From Lachnospiraceae bacterium (GTDB lineage Bacteria > Bacillota > Clostridia > Lachnospirales > Lachnospiraceae), in NCBI GenBank assembly GCA_009779895.1, contig WRBB01000009.1, forward strand, positions 20,760-84,759: a DNA stretch of 64,000 bases, in the 5' to 3' direction. Position numbers and translations under genes: made by a program. Numbering within the stretch: the stretch's first letter is position 1; every line of letters starts with the position of its first letter. Of this stretch, positions 18,189 to 26,802 are shown piece after piece. The notes under the pieces are model-generated. The model was given only the letters and a program-made list of their open reading frames with translations, searched no databases and was not told where the DNA came from.

Positions 18189-21100
18189 CTAATTTTTAAG
18201 GTATTTCCGCATTTGTTCTAACACTTCCTCTAACTGTATGGGCTTACCAATATGACCATTCATACCGGCGGCAAGGCAATTGTTAATATCCTCCACAAAA
18301 ACATTGGCTGTCATTGCCACAATCGGAATCTCTTTTGCACCTGTCACCTCCAAACGCCGAATCTGTCTGGTGGCCTCCAATCCATCCATCTCAGGCATTT
18401 GCATATCCATAAAGATAATGCTGTATTTATCCGGATTTTCCCGATATTTTTCCAGGGCAAACATGCCGTTTGTTGCACAATCAATCTGCACCTGCGTAGG
18501 TTCTAACAGAGCCTGCACAATCTCCCGATTGATTTCTACATCTTCTACCAACAAAATCGAATACTGCGCAAAATTGTCATCTTCCATCAAGCTACATGCA
18601 TCGTGATTATCCGAATTCAAGGTTTTTATGGCTGTATACTTCTGCGCACCACGTTTCATCCGAGCCGTAAAGTTAAAATCAGAACCCATTCCAACCTCTG
18701 ATTCCACCCAAATGGTACCACCCATCATTTCTACAATATTTTTTGAAATCACCAGACCCAAACCTGTGCCGCCATATTTTCGTGTAATACTAGCCTCGGC
18801 CTGTACAAAGGATTGGAACAAACGTGCCTGCTGCTCTTTGCTAATGCCAATTCCACTATCCTGTACCCCCATTTTGATTGTGCAAAAACCATCCACCTCT
18901 TCCACCAGTTGGGCATTCACGTGGATACTACCCCCTTCATCCGTAAATTTCACTGCATTATTGAGCAGATTTGTAATAACCTGCGCCAAACGCTGCTCAT
19001 CACCAAGCAAGGAATCCGGAATGTTACTGTCTATGTTCACCGTCAGTATCTGATTCTTTTCATCCACTCTAAAATGAACTACATCAATGACCCGTTGGAA
19101 CATTTTTTCAAAAACAAATTCTGACTCTGACAAGATATATTTATTGGCCTCAATCTTTGACATATCCAACACATCATTAATCACCCCCAGCAAATGGATG
19201 GAAGCATCTTGTATCCTAGTCAGAGCATATTCTTTTTTATCTACTTTGGAATTGTTCAAACCAATGGAGGTCATCCCTATAATTGCATTCAAAGGCGTTC
19301 GCATTTCATGGCTCATATTGGACAAGAAATTGCTTTTGGCAATGCTGGCCTGTTCGGATTTTTGCCGTGCCAACTCAATTTCTGTTACATTGCTGCTTGC
19401 GATAATATAACCCACATTTTCACCATTTTTATCCAACAAATAATTTGCCTGCCCTTGATAATAATTTCCATCACTTTCATTGTAAATAACCTCAGATTCC
19501 GTACCTGCCTGCAAAGCAAGAAGCGGACAATACTTGTTGCTATAGGGATAAATACTCACATCAAAATAACATAAACCAATGACCGCATCTAATGTTTTGC
19601 CCAGCAATGCCAAAGATGCTTTGTTCATGTAAATGATATTATAATTTTCATCAATAATGGACAAAGGCCCATTGGCACTATGTTCAATGCTGTCAGCCAT
19701 ATCATTAAAGGATTCGGCCAACACATGAAATTCATCATTGGTGGTGGATTGAATGCGTACTTGACGCTCACCACGGCGGAAGCGGGAAATTCCATTGATA
19801 ATCATCTGGATGTTTTCTGATAAATAAGTCGCCAAACCAATGGCCACCAAAATAACCAAAAGCACAATGGCAATGCTGGTCAAAACAATACGCAACACAC
19901 TTTCTTGCATATTGCGCTCCATTACATGAGACAAATTGGCCTCCATCTGCCGCGCCGATGCCGTAAAATCATCTAAGCCTGCACCAATGGTCACAAATCC
20001 AAAACCACGATGGGAAAAATCATTGGCTACAGAGGGCGCATACTGACCTGTATAATAGGGAATGGCTGCCGCCGTAGTCAGCTTGTACAAACCACTCCAA
20101 AGGATATAAAAGGAGCCGGAACCACCGCTTTCCGTTAAATCCATCCAACCTGTACACTGAGGTGCATTGTTTAAATAACGACCATCCAAACCAACCAATC
20201 CTTTTGCCGTCAAAGAGGGAGCCGGAACTTTACTGCGAGATTGGCGATAAAACGGTTCTATATTTTCAGCTGCAATGAAATCCTCCCAGTAAGGATAAAT
20301 GTGAAGATTCGCCTGCCAAGCCTCATAGATGGAAGATTCCAGCCAAGGTATTTGACGCTCCCCTGTCTCCGGATTAAAACCAACTATAGAATGATGACGG
20401 GGATGTGCAATGTTGCGGCTCTGATAATCCCACATAAACGCATAATTGCCCTCATAAGCACTGGGTAACTCGGTATAACGTTCATTCATAGGGGTGATAT
20501 GGTCTACAAATTCCATAATATGGTCATGATTCAAAGCAAAACTTACATAACCTATGATGTTTCCACTCTCGTCTGTTGCCGGTGTCGCCCAACGAATGAT
20601 ACCCTCAAAACGTTGGCCATTTGGATTTTCCTGCCCTGCATAGGCCTGACTTTCTGCCATTTTAAGAAATGCATCTTCGGGCAAGGCACCAATTTCTTTT
20701 AATGCTTTTAAATTGGGATGGGTTTCTACAACCTTTTCCTTTAAAGTTTCAGGCGCATACATGCCAATATAATTAGAGCTTACATAAGCACCTATTACAT
20801 CTGATACATAAATTTCACCCACCTGCAATTCTTTTAGTGCATCAAAATAATCTTCTGATTTGATATACGTATTTTCTTTTTCTGAAATATTTTGGCGAAG
20901 CGGATGGAAAGGATAATTTATTTTTGTAGAATTTTGTGTTACATAACGAACTGTTTGATTGCCCATCAAATCAATAAAAACAACTTCATCATAAAGGGGA
21001 ATCTCTTTCGCATAATAAGTGTCCGGCGCACGGTACTTAAAACCACTGCCATTTACTTGATCATCATTCTCTAAATTGCTGGACACGCCTTTGAAACCTG

Positions 21101-21554
21101 TATATGTGAGTGGTTCTCGTTCCACCCAAGACAAACCATCTTCTGACAGGACCCACTCTCCTTTCTGAATCATCTTACCCGTATGCTCTTCCGCAAATAT
21201 CCAATAGGTTTCTTCTGAAACATCCAATCTTGCCAACATGCGAATATCTGAATCCCTTTCATAAAGGAAATTGGCCACTTGACCGGCCGTCTCCGTGGTC
21301 AGCCGCTCTATGTTTTCAATCACGGCACTGTTTAAAGCTGTAGTAGAATCCCGCAATGCAATATCACGCATCATATTACCCAAAGAAGAAATCTGGAATA
21401 TGGCGATTGCTAATAAAATGACAATTGGAATTACTTTGACGGTTAAAAACACGATCACAAGCTTGGGACGAAGATTTAAACTTGTCCGGTTTAATACACG
21501 TTCGATTTTATGAGATATTTTATCAATTAAAAGTTTTATGACAATCACCTCCAC
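18189..21554 (-). CDS. Membrane hybrid histidine kinase with large extracellular sensor
   Basis: About 1,120 residues. Order: first membrane segment (about 32-55), a large extracytoplasmic sensor of about 500 residues, second membrane segment (about 555-578), HAMP (about 580-630), PAS (about 640-735), HisKA with His749 in SHEMRTP, HATPase with N box, DSGIGI and GGTGLGL, and a C-terminal receiver with Asp1050 in FMDMQMPEMDG. There is no output domain, so signalling probably passes through a separate HPt protein. The start is doubtful: the only good ribosome site (GGAGG, 21549-21553) overlaps the GTG at 21554, so translation may begin at GTG 21548 or at a rare ATT (21545) or ATA (21539). A promoter lies just upstream. 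The kinase-receiver half is closely related to the protein at 23705-26644. Confidence 0.88.
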   Translation of the reverse strand: MEVIVIKLLIDKISHKIERVLNRTSLNLRPKLVIVFLTVKVIPIVILLAIAIFQISSLGNMMRDIALRDSTTALNSAVIENIERLTTETAGQVANFLYERDSDIRMLARLDVSEETYWIFAEEHTGKMIQKGEWVLSEDGLSWVEREPLTYTGFKGVSSNLENDDQVNGSGFKYRAPDTYYAKEIPLYDEVVFIDLMGNQTVRYVTQNSTKINYPFHPLRQNISEKENTYIKSEDYFDALKELQVGEIYVSDVIGAYVSSNYIGMYAPETLKEKVVETHPNLKALKEIGALPEDAFLKMAESQAYAGQENPNGQRFEGIIRWATPATDESGNIIGYVSFALNHDHIMEFVDHITPMNERYTELPSAYEGNYAFMWDYQSRNIAHPRHHSIVGFNPETGERQIPWLESSIYEAWQANLHIYPYWEDFIAAENIEPFYRQSRSKVPAPSLTAKGLVGLDGRYLNNAPQCTGWMDLTESGGSGSFYILWSGLYKLTTAAAIPYYTGQYAPSVANDFSHRGFGFVTIGAGLDDFTASARQMEANLSHVMERNMQESVLRIVLTSIAIVLLVILVAIGLATYLSENIQMIINGISRFRRGERQVRIQSTTNDEFHVLAESFNDMADSIEHSANGPLSIIDENYNIIYMNKASLALLGKTLDAVIGLCYFDVSIYPYSNKYCPLLALQAGTESEVIYNESDGNYYQGQANYLLDKNGENVGYIIASSNVTEIELARQKSEQASIAKSNFLSNMSHEMRTPLNAIIGMTSIGLNNSKVDKKEYALTRIQDASIHLLGVINDVLDMSKIEANKYILSESEFVFEKMFQRVIDVVHFRVDEKNQILTVNIDSNIPDSLLGDEQRLAQVITNLLNNAVKFTDEGGSIHVNAQLVEEVDGFCTIKMGVQDSGIGISKEQQARLFQSFVQAEASITRKYGGTGLGLVISKNIVEMMGGTIWVESEVGMGSDFNFTARMKRGAQKYTAIKTLNSDNHDACSLMEDDNFAQYSILLVEDVEINREIVQALLEPTQVQIDCATNGMFALEKYRENPDKYSIIFMDMQMPEMDGLEATRQIRRLEVTGAKEIPIVAMTANVFVEDINNCLAAGMNGHIGKPIQLEEVLEQMRKYLKN

Positions 21555-21584
21555 GATACGTTTTCGTAATCAGATATTATTAAT

Positions 21585-21613
21585 ATTATATCTTATATTA
21601 TCATATTTTTCAA
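21585..21613 (-). promoter_or_regulatory. Promoter of the membrane hybrid kinase gene
   Basis: Minus strand TTGAAA, 17-base spacer, TATAAT, about 30-40 bases before the ribosome-binding site. It is divergent from the cspA promoter. Confidence 0.65.
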
Positions 21614-21646
21614 TCTCAAATTCTTTGTTATCTATCCCTTTTTCAC

Positions 21647-21675
21647 TTGACCAAATGGCTGTTTTGCTGTATACT
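21647..21675 (+). promoter_or_regulatory. Promoter of the cspA leader
   Basis: Plus strand TTGACC, 17-base spacer, TATACT. Predicted start near 21682 gives a leader of about 150 bases before cspA, in line with the long leaders of cold-shock genes. Confidence 0.7.
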
Positions 21676-21707
21676 GCAAGGAGTATTCTAAGTGGTGTTA
21701 CATTGTC

Positions 21708-21768
21708 TCACATATTTTTGTAAGTCATTGGCTCATTCGATGATTTACGAAAATATGTGACTTTTTTG
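21708..21768 (+). promoter_or_regulatory. Long hairpin with T tract in the cspA leader (attenuator-like)
   Basis: TCACATATTTTTGTAAGTCAT pairs almost perfectly (two G-U or mismatch positions in 21) with 21740-21760 around an 11-base loop and is followed by CTTTTTTG. It has the form of an intrinsic terminator but lies between the only good promoter and the cspA gene, so some readthrough or refolding is required for expression. Confidence 0.65.
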
Positions 21769-21834
21769 TTTAAATCAGATCAAGAATACAACGTAGCAAA
21801 ATCAAAAAAATTCAAGCACTGGAGGTAAGTAAAA

Positions 21835-22047
21835 ATGAATAATGGTGTAGTAAAATGGTTTAATTCTGAAAAAGGATTTGGTTTCATTTCAAACGAAGAT
21901 GGAAGCGAAGATGTTTTTGTACACTTCTCTGCAATTCAAAAAGAGGGTTACAAAACATTAAACGAAGGCGATAAAGTTGTTTTCGAAACGGAGCAAGATC
22001 CAAGAGATAACCGCAAATTACGTGCTGTTAATGTACAAATGGCATAA
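21835..22047 (+). CDS. cspA: Cold-shock protein of the CspA family
   Basis: A 70-residue single-stranded nucleic-acid-binding protein of one cold-shock domain, acting as an RNA chaperone. Both RNA-binding motifs are present: KGFGFI and VFVHF, in the frame [28 protein letters not shown] lies about seven bases before the ATG. It is preceded by a long structured leader and followed by a strong terminator, so it is monocistronic. Which of the several csp paralogues of a genome it is cannot be told here. Confidence 0.96.
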   Translation: MNNGVVKWFNSEKGFGFISNEDGSEDVFVHFSAIQKEGYKTLNEGDKVVFETEQDPRDNRKLRAVNVQMA

Positions 22048-22091
22048 AAATATGTTTTAACATTCACAGACAAAAAAGCACAGACGTTTTT

Positions 22092-22170
22092 AAAAATGCA
22101 CCCGCAAAAATCAATCCTACGAGCATTTCATCATGCTACAATGGTTTTTGCGGGTGCATTTTAAGTTTTT
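22092..22170 (+). terminator. Terminator of cspA
   Basis: Arms 22092-22110 and 22145-22162 (core TGCACCCGCAAAAA and its complement) form a GC-rich stem of 18 pairs with a 34-base loop, followed by a T tract. It may also serve the convergent gene ending at 22179. Confidence 0.85.
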
Positions 22171-22178
22171 TTTATTAC

Positions 22179-22550
22179 TCAGACTAATTTTCCATCACTT
22201 TTTTTCTTGGATGACTTTTCATAACTTTCTACAATCTGCACAATTTCTTTTAAAAAATTTTCTTCTCCCCATGTATTCATCTTAAAAAACATGGCTTGAC
22301 TCCCACCCGAAGCAATAATAGAAAGAAACAACCTTTCACCATTACCTACAAGGGTAACATTGGCACTCAAACGATTGCTGCCAATCACGCTATAACGCTC
22401 ATACACACGAACAGCACAGCGCACACCATCCCCTACATAATCGCTGCCCTCTTGGTAGCTGGCCGTAATACTTCCACGCAATATCTCTTCATGTAGCCTA
22501 TTTAAAAAATCATCAAAATTCGCAGTGAAACGATGTTCATATTTTGCCAT
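22179..22550 (-). CDS. DUF6054-family small protein
   Basis: A 123-residue soluble protein starting MAKYEHRFTANFDDFLNRL. The ATG at 22550 has GGGAGG seven bases upstream; an ATG 15 bases earlier contains that site. The central RCAVRVYERYSVIGSNR and ASGGSQAMFFK stretches match my recollection of the DUF6054 family, common in Clostridia, with no known function. It has no signal peptide or membrane segment. Convergent with cspA; it stands alone, 87 bases downstream of the membrane protein gene at 22637. Confidence 0.75.
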   Translation of the reverse strand: MAKYEHRFTANFDDFLNRLHEEILRGSITASYQEGSDYVGDGVRCAVRVYERYSVIGSNRLSANVTLVGNGERLFLSIIASGGSQAMFFKMNTWGEENFLKEIVQIVESYEKSSKKKSDGKLV

Positions 22551-22636
22551 ATCCGTACCTCCCATATTACCTTTATGCTGTCTTGAAAAAATGCCCTGTA
22601 TCTATATCTCTATTGTATGCTAAATAATCGCATTCA

Positions 22637-23251
22637 TCAATATAAATCAATCACATCAAGCATTTCCAACAAAAGCACATCGATATTGAACACACGAATT
22701 ATGATTGCACTAAACATACTCCCTACAATCAAAGCAATACCAATAATAGAACATACAAAACCTGCCCTTGCCACGCCACCAACATATCCGTCTTTTCTTG
22801 CACGCCTAGACAAAATGATTCCAAGGACACTAAAAAATAAACAACTCGTATAAATGATGACTTCCATTATAATTCCAATTCTTAATAACGCGTGAATATA
22901 CAAAAAAACAAAGGGAGAAATCAAAGATGGAAATACAATAGAGAGTATGCCGCATAACAAAGAGGCACGCGCTTTGCTCTTACTTGGATGCGCAACCGGA
23001 AACAACACCTTTAGCATCCATTCAAACAAAAACATCAGCCCTATTGAGAGAGGGAGAACAAACACCAAGAAAAAAGGCAGCACCAAAAGGGAGTCCGGGT
23101 TGTTCGGTTCATAAAGTAAGAACGTAGCATAAGCACACAATATGATGGTAGCAACAATCCAAAGTGGAAATAATAGCATCCTCCTACGCTTGTGTGAATC
23201 CTTTTGTTTGTTGTTCAACTGTGTATTATTTTGTTTATTATTCAATTCCAT
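22637..23251 (-). CDS. Multi-pass membrane protein of unknown function
   Basis: 204 residues with an Asn/Gln/Lys-rich start (a repeated NNKQ) and five to six hydrophobic segments, for example LLFPLWIVATIILCAYATFLL, VLPFFLVFVLPLSIGLMFL, SLLCGILSIVFPSLI and GFVCSIIGIALIVGSMFSA. The last two-segment unit with a Gly-rich ARAGFVCSIIG resembles DUF4190-type membrane hairpins, which is a weak hint only. The ATG has GAGGG close upstream. No conserved catalytic motif is visible. Confidence 0.7.
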   Translation of the reverse strand: MELNNKQNNTQLNNKQKDSHKRRRMLLFPLWIVATIILCAYATFLLYEPNNPDSLLVLPFFLVFVLPLSIGLMFLFEWMLKVLFPVAHPSKSKARASLLCGILSIVFPSLISPFVFLYIHALLRIGIIMEVIIYTSCLFFSVLGIILSRRARKDGYVGGVARAGFVCSIIGIALIVGSMFSAIIIRVFNIDVLLLEMLDVIDLY

Positions 23252-23354
23252 ACCCTCTTTTCACTATCGTAACCCCACTGCCTTTCATAATAACAAAAAG
23301 TCCGAATGAATTCAATACACACACAAAAACAAAGCGACAACGAAAAAATAATAG

Positions 23355-23383
23355 TTGAAATCACATCGCAACTATGATATCAT
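23355..23383 (+). promoter_or_regulatory. Promoter of the tRNA-Leu/tRNA-Thr pair
   Basis: TTGAAA, 17-base spacer, TATCAT, about 45 bases before the mature tRNA-Leu. Confidence 0.6.
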
Positions 23384-23427
23384 AATCCTTGCTGGTGAAA
23401 GACATTTCAAAAGATGTTTTTGCCTCA

Positions 23428-23510
23428 GCGGATGTGGCGGAATGGCAGACGCACTGGATTCAAAATCCAGCGGGGGTGACCTCGTGAGGGTTCAAGTCCC
23501 TCCATCCGCA
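23428..23510 (+). tRNA. tRNA-Leu (anticodon CAA)
   Basis: An 83-base tRNA with acceptor GCGGATG/CATCCGC, anticodon stem CTGGA/TCCAG around TTCAAAA, a long variable arm (GGGGGTGACCTC region) typical of class II tRNAs, and TTCAAGT in the T loop. Reads UUG. CCA is not encoded. Confidence 0.95.
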
Positions 23511-23522
23511 TCGTGAAATACT

Positions 23523-23562
23523 CGGAAGGCCTTGTTTTTTATGGCTTTCCGCCTTTTTATTT
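23523..23562 (+). terminator. Terminator-like hairpin between the two tRNAs
   Basis: CGGAAGGCC and GGCTTTCCG pair around an 11-base loop, followed by CCTTTTTATTTTT. It may end tRNA-Leu transcripts, leaving tRNA-Thr to readthrough or an unseen promoter. Confidence 0.65.
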
Positions 23563-23580
23563 TTATTTGAAAATGAGTAT

Positions 23581-23653
23581 GCTGAAATAGCTCAGTTGGT
23601 AGAGCACTTCATTCGTAATGAAGGGGTCGTCGGTTCAAGTCCGATTTTCAGCT
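23581..23653 (+). tRNA. tRNA-Thr (anticodon CGT)
   Basis: A 73-base cloverleaf: acceptor GCTGAAA/TTTCAGC, D stem GCTC/GAGC, anticodon stem CTTCA/TGAAG around TTCGTAA, T loop TTCAAGT. Reads ACG. CCA is not encoded. Confidence 0.95.
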
Positions 23654-23660
23654 TTGTACC

Positions 23661-23708
23661 AAAAGTGCTTGCAAACCCAACGTTCATTGGGATGACAGCA
23701 CTTTTTAT
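23661..23708. terminator. Bidirectional terminator between tRNA-Thr and the hydrogenase-sensor kinase
   Basis: AAAAGTGCT and AGCACTTTT form the stem, with an inner CCCAACG/CATTGGG helix; T runs lie on both sides. The stop codon of the convergent kinase gene falls inside the 3' arm. Confidence 0.7.
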
Positions 23709-26644
23709 TTCTGTAAACCACGTCGCAACAAGGTCATCACCTCATTGAAATCAATGGGTTTCCCCAAATGAGCATCCATCCCCGCCTCCAAACACCGCTC
23801 CACATCTTCTTTAAAAACATTTGCTGTCATAGCAATAATGGGAATGGTCTTGGCCGTGGGTACATGCAACCTACGAATCTGTCGTGTCGCTTCATAACCA
23901 TCCATAACCGGCATTTGAATATCCATAAAAATTATATTATATGTTTCCGGATTCTCTCGAAACATATGTAAAGCTTGCTCACCATTTTTTGCACATTCTA
24001 TGGTTAAATTGGTGGGTTCCAACAAAGCCATGACAATTTCCCGATTGATTTCCACATCCTCTACCAACAAAAGGGTACAGCCACTAAAATCCGCAACACT
24101 CTCCTCTCCTGATTCCCCGGTACTAATTACCATTTCCTGTGCCTGCGCCATATTTTCCGCATTGGTCTCATAACCCACAAACACGTAAAAACTAAATTTG
24201 GAACCTTTGCCCAATTCCGACGTAACCCAGATTTTTCCACCCATTAATTCCACAATCCGTTTCGAAATTGCCAAGCCTAGCCCTGTGCCGCCAAATTTAC
24301 GAGTGGTCTGAGATTCCGCCTGCTCAAAAGATTGAAACAAACGTGGAATCTCCTCTTTCACAATACCAATGCCGGTATCTTCCACACTGATTTCAAAACA
24401 GCAAACATCTTCTTTTTTGCTCCGCAAAGAAGCACACAAGCGAATACTCCCTTTTTCCGGTGTAAATTTCACCGCATTGGACAACAGATTGGTCATCACC
24501 TGTGCCAAACGCTGATCATCCCCAATCACTGTACGTGGCAGGTCCTGATCTATACATACAGAAAATTGCAACTGCTTTTCATCCATACGGAAATTAACCA
24601 CATCCACCACATTTTGAATCATTTTTTCAAATTCGAAATGAACGTAAGATAATTCAAAGCGATCGGCCTCAATTTTTGACATATCCAAAATGTCATTGAT
24701 CACCCCGAGCAAATGTTTAGAAGCGTCCTTGATTTTTCCAATGGCATAATCTTTCCGCTCTATCTCATCCGTCGCTCCTGCAATACCGGTCATCCCAATG
24801 ATTGCATTTAAGGGGGTACGTATCTCATGGCTCATCGTACTTAAAAACGTACTTTTTGCCTGACTTGCTGCCTGTGCCTCACTCATGGTTTTTTCCAACT
24901 GCATCATCATTTCTTTTGTATGATTTTGCGCTTCCAAGAGTTTAACCTCTCGTTCCCTTGCTTCTGTCAAATCATAAATATAACCTACAATGGCAAAGCT
25001 CCCTTCATAGGGCACTTTCCGCATCTCCACATCAATCACTCGTTTCACACCATCTAAAATCAAATCCGTCTCAAAATGCACAAAACCCTCTACCACTGCC
25101 ATCTTTAACCGATCTTCCAATGATACGGATAAACGTCCATCCGATTGATATTTGGGAATGCTTTTGACAATCCGTTCAAAAAAGCCCACAAACAACTCCT
25201 CTTTTGTTGCAAAACCCATAAATTTCACAGCCATGGGATTGCAATCAATCAAACGGAAATTGCTGTCAAACAAAAAATTCACCGTCGGAGTCGCACCCAG
25301 TAGCAACTGAAGACGTTTGTCTGCCTCATGTAGCTTTTCTGCCTCAGCCAATTGAACATGTGCCTGCATGTTCTTCTCATGCTCAGATTTAGCATCTTCT
25401 TTTGATTTCACAATGCAATTTTCCGGAATATTTACACCCAAGACAATCTTTCGCGCCATATGCAAACAAGTGGCACTACCACAAGCACTGCAATCCACAT
25501 TTTTCTGCTCGCTATTGTATTTCCCCATCAAAACAAAAGCCTCTTGTATATCCTCTTCTGTCACTTCCGGAAAATGGGTCACAACAGGTTTGTATACCCG
25601 AAGAAAGCGACTCAAATCAAAACGTGCATCATAATCTCGATAAACCGCCTCGTAATGTGCCCGTTTCTGCTCTGCCGTGGTTTCTTTTCTTGTATCATTC
25701 ATGACTTTATCTATCTCAAATAAATTTCTTCCCTGCGCGTAAGCTGTACCCAAATTGCACCCGTCACCACAATTAAGCACATCAAAAATATCCGGCAAAA
25801 AAGCATCCGCCGTCTGCCCATACGTCTCTAATTTTTCATAAATATCCGTTCCCTCCGCCTTTAATACATACAATTGCTTGCCCATAAAATATTCTATGTT
25901 TTCTTTTAAGCCACCGGGCATCGGAAAGAGAGCACCCAAACCACTTTCTTCATGGTCAAATGCCCTTTCTTCTTCCGGCAAAACAATCTGGTTTTCTTCC
26001 ATGTATTCCAATAATTTTGAAAAGGTGACATTATATCGGGCAAGATTTGTATCCGCAAACTCATCAGTCTTTGCCATACAAGGGGTCAATGCCGCAATTT
26101 CATCTTCAATCCCTTGGTAATATTTCATATATATGGAAATACAAGCCATAGGACTATGTACCGGCGACAGCCGCTTTAATAAATCATGATGATACATCTC
26201 ACAATAGGTCACAATTGCCGGGCAAGGCTGGGTAATCACCGGCTTAGGGTTTTCCTTTAAATACTTAATCTGGGCCCAAATACAAATATCCGCACCCAAA
26301 GAAGCGTCATATATATAATTGACACCTAGGCTTTTTAGAAATGTGAATAATTTTTTATAGGCAGGTATATTTGTTTTAATGGACGGTGCCACAATCACAG
26401 AAATCTTTTGGCCTGCTTTCAAGTCTGCAATAAATTGCTTTGTATCATCTTCAAAAAACCTGGCACTGTGCTTGCAGGCAGAAACACATCGACCGCAAAC
26501 AATACATTTGTCCCTGTCAACCTTGACTTTAAAATTGCCCTGTGCATCCTGATAAGTTATGTTGGCTATTTCCATCGGACATTCTCTGACACAACGGTTA
26601 CAACCTGTACATAAATCACTATTAGACTTTATAATTTCTCTCAT
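23705..26644 (-). CDS. [FeFe]-hydrogenase-like sensor fused to a hybrid histidine kinase
   Basis: 979 residues, no membrane segment. Order: 2[4Fe-4S] ferredoxin (Cys12, 15, 18, 22 and 47, 50, 53, 57); hydrogenase large-subunit domain with the four H-cluster cysteines kept (TQPCP Cys141, PCMAKTDE Cys189, CGDGC Cys292 and Cys296); an extra cluster motif CSACGSATC (385, 388, 393) with Cys410; PAS (about 440-560); HisKA His606 in SHEIRTP; HATPase; receiver with Asp908. In catalytic enzymes the first motif is TSCCP; here the proton-relay Cys is Pro140. This fits the sensory group of [FeFe] hydrogenases, proposed to sense H2 or redox state and pass it to a kinase. The output partner is unknown, as no separate regulator is adjacent. 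Confidence 0.9.
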   Translation of the reverse strand: MREIIKSNSDLCTGCNRCVRECPMEIANITYQDAQGNFKVKVDRDKCIVCGRCVSACKHSARFFEDDTKQFIADLKAGQKISVIVAPSIKTNIPAYKKLFTFLKSLGVNYIYDASLGADICIWAQIKYLKENPKPVITQPCPAIVTYCEMYHHDLLKRLSPVHSPMACISIYMKYYQGIEDEIAALTPCMAKTDEFADTNLARYNVTFSKLLEYMEENQIVLPEEERAFDHEESGLGALFPMPGGLKENIEYFMGKQLYVLKAEGTDIYEKLETYGQTADAFLPDIFDVLNCGDGCNLGTAYAQGRNLFEIDKVMNDTRKETTAEQKRAHYEAVYRDYDARFDLSRFLRVYKPVVTHFPEVTEEDIQEAFVLMGKYNSEQKNVDCSACGSATCLHMARKIVLGVNIPENCIVKSKEDAKSEHEKNMQAHVQLAEAEKLHEADKRLQLLLGATPTVNFLFDSNFRLIDCNPMAVKFMGFATKEELFVGFFERIVKSIPKYQSDGRLSVSLEDRLKMAVVEGFVHFETDLILDGVKRVIDVEMRKVPYEGSFAIVGYIYDLTEAREREVKLLEAQNHTKEMMMQLEKTMSEAQAASQAKSTFLSTMSHEIRTPLNAIIGMTGIAGATDEIERKDYAIGKIKDASKHLLGVINDILDMSKIEADRFELSYVHFEFEKMIQNVVDVVNFRMDEKQLQFSVCIDQDLPRTVIGDDQRLAQVMTNLLSNAVKFTPEKGSIRLCASLRSKKEDVCCFEISVEDTGIGIVKEEIPRLFQSFEQAESQTTRKFGGTGLGLAISKRIVELMGGKIWVTSELGKGSKFSFYVFVGYETNAENMAQAQEMVISTGESGEESVADFSGCTLLLVEDVEINREIVMALLEPTNLTIECAKNGEQALHMFRENPETYNIIFMDIQMPVMDGYEATRQIRRLHVPTAKTIPIIAMTANVFKEDVERCLEAGMDAHLGKPIDFNEVMTLLRRGLQK

Positions 26645-26693
26645 GCAATTGCCTCACTCATATTCTTTGTATGCGTATAGACTTATCCATTAA

Positions 26694-26722
26694 ATGATAG
26701 CATGTATTTTTTCTAAAAACAA
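26694..26722 (-). promoter_or_regulatory. Promoter of the hydrogenase-sensor kinase gene
   Basis: Minus strand TTGTTT, 17-base spacer, TATCAT, about 50 bases before the ATG; divergent from pepD. Confidence 0.5.
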
Positions 26723-26734
26723 TGTTACAAAAAA

Positions 26735-26765
26735 TTTACATTCCTTTCTTCCATCAATCTATGAT
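26735..26765 (+). promoter_or_regulatory. Possible promoter of pepD-pyrC
   Basis: TTTACA with TATGAT at a 19-base spacing (or TTACAT at 18), about 40 bases before the pepD start. The spacing is loose, so confidence is low. Confidence 0.4.
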
Positions 26766-26802
26766 AAAATAAAACAAATATTTCATAAACATGGAGGTTC
26801 CT

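Noticed and set aside
23428..23653. Prophage or island attachment at the tRNA-Leu/tRNA-Thr pair
   Set aside because: No integrase, no duplicated tRNA end and normal neighbouring genes.
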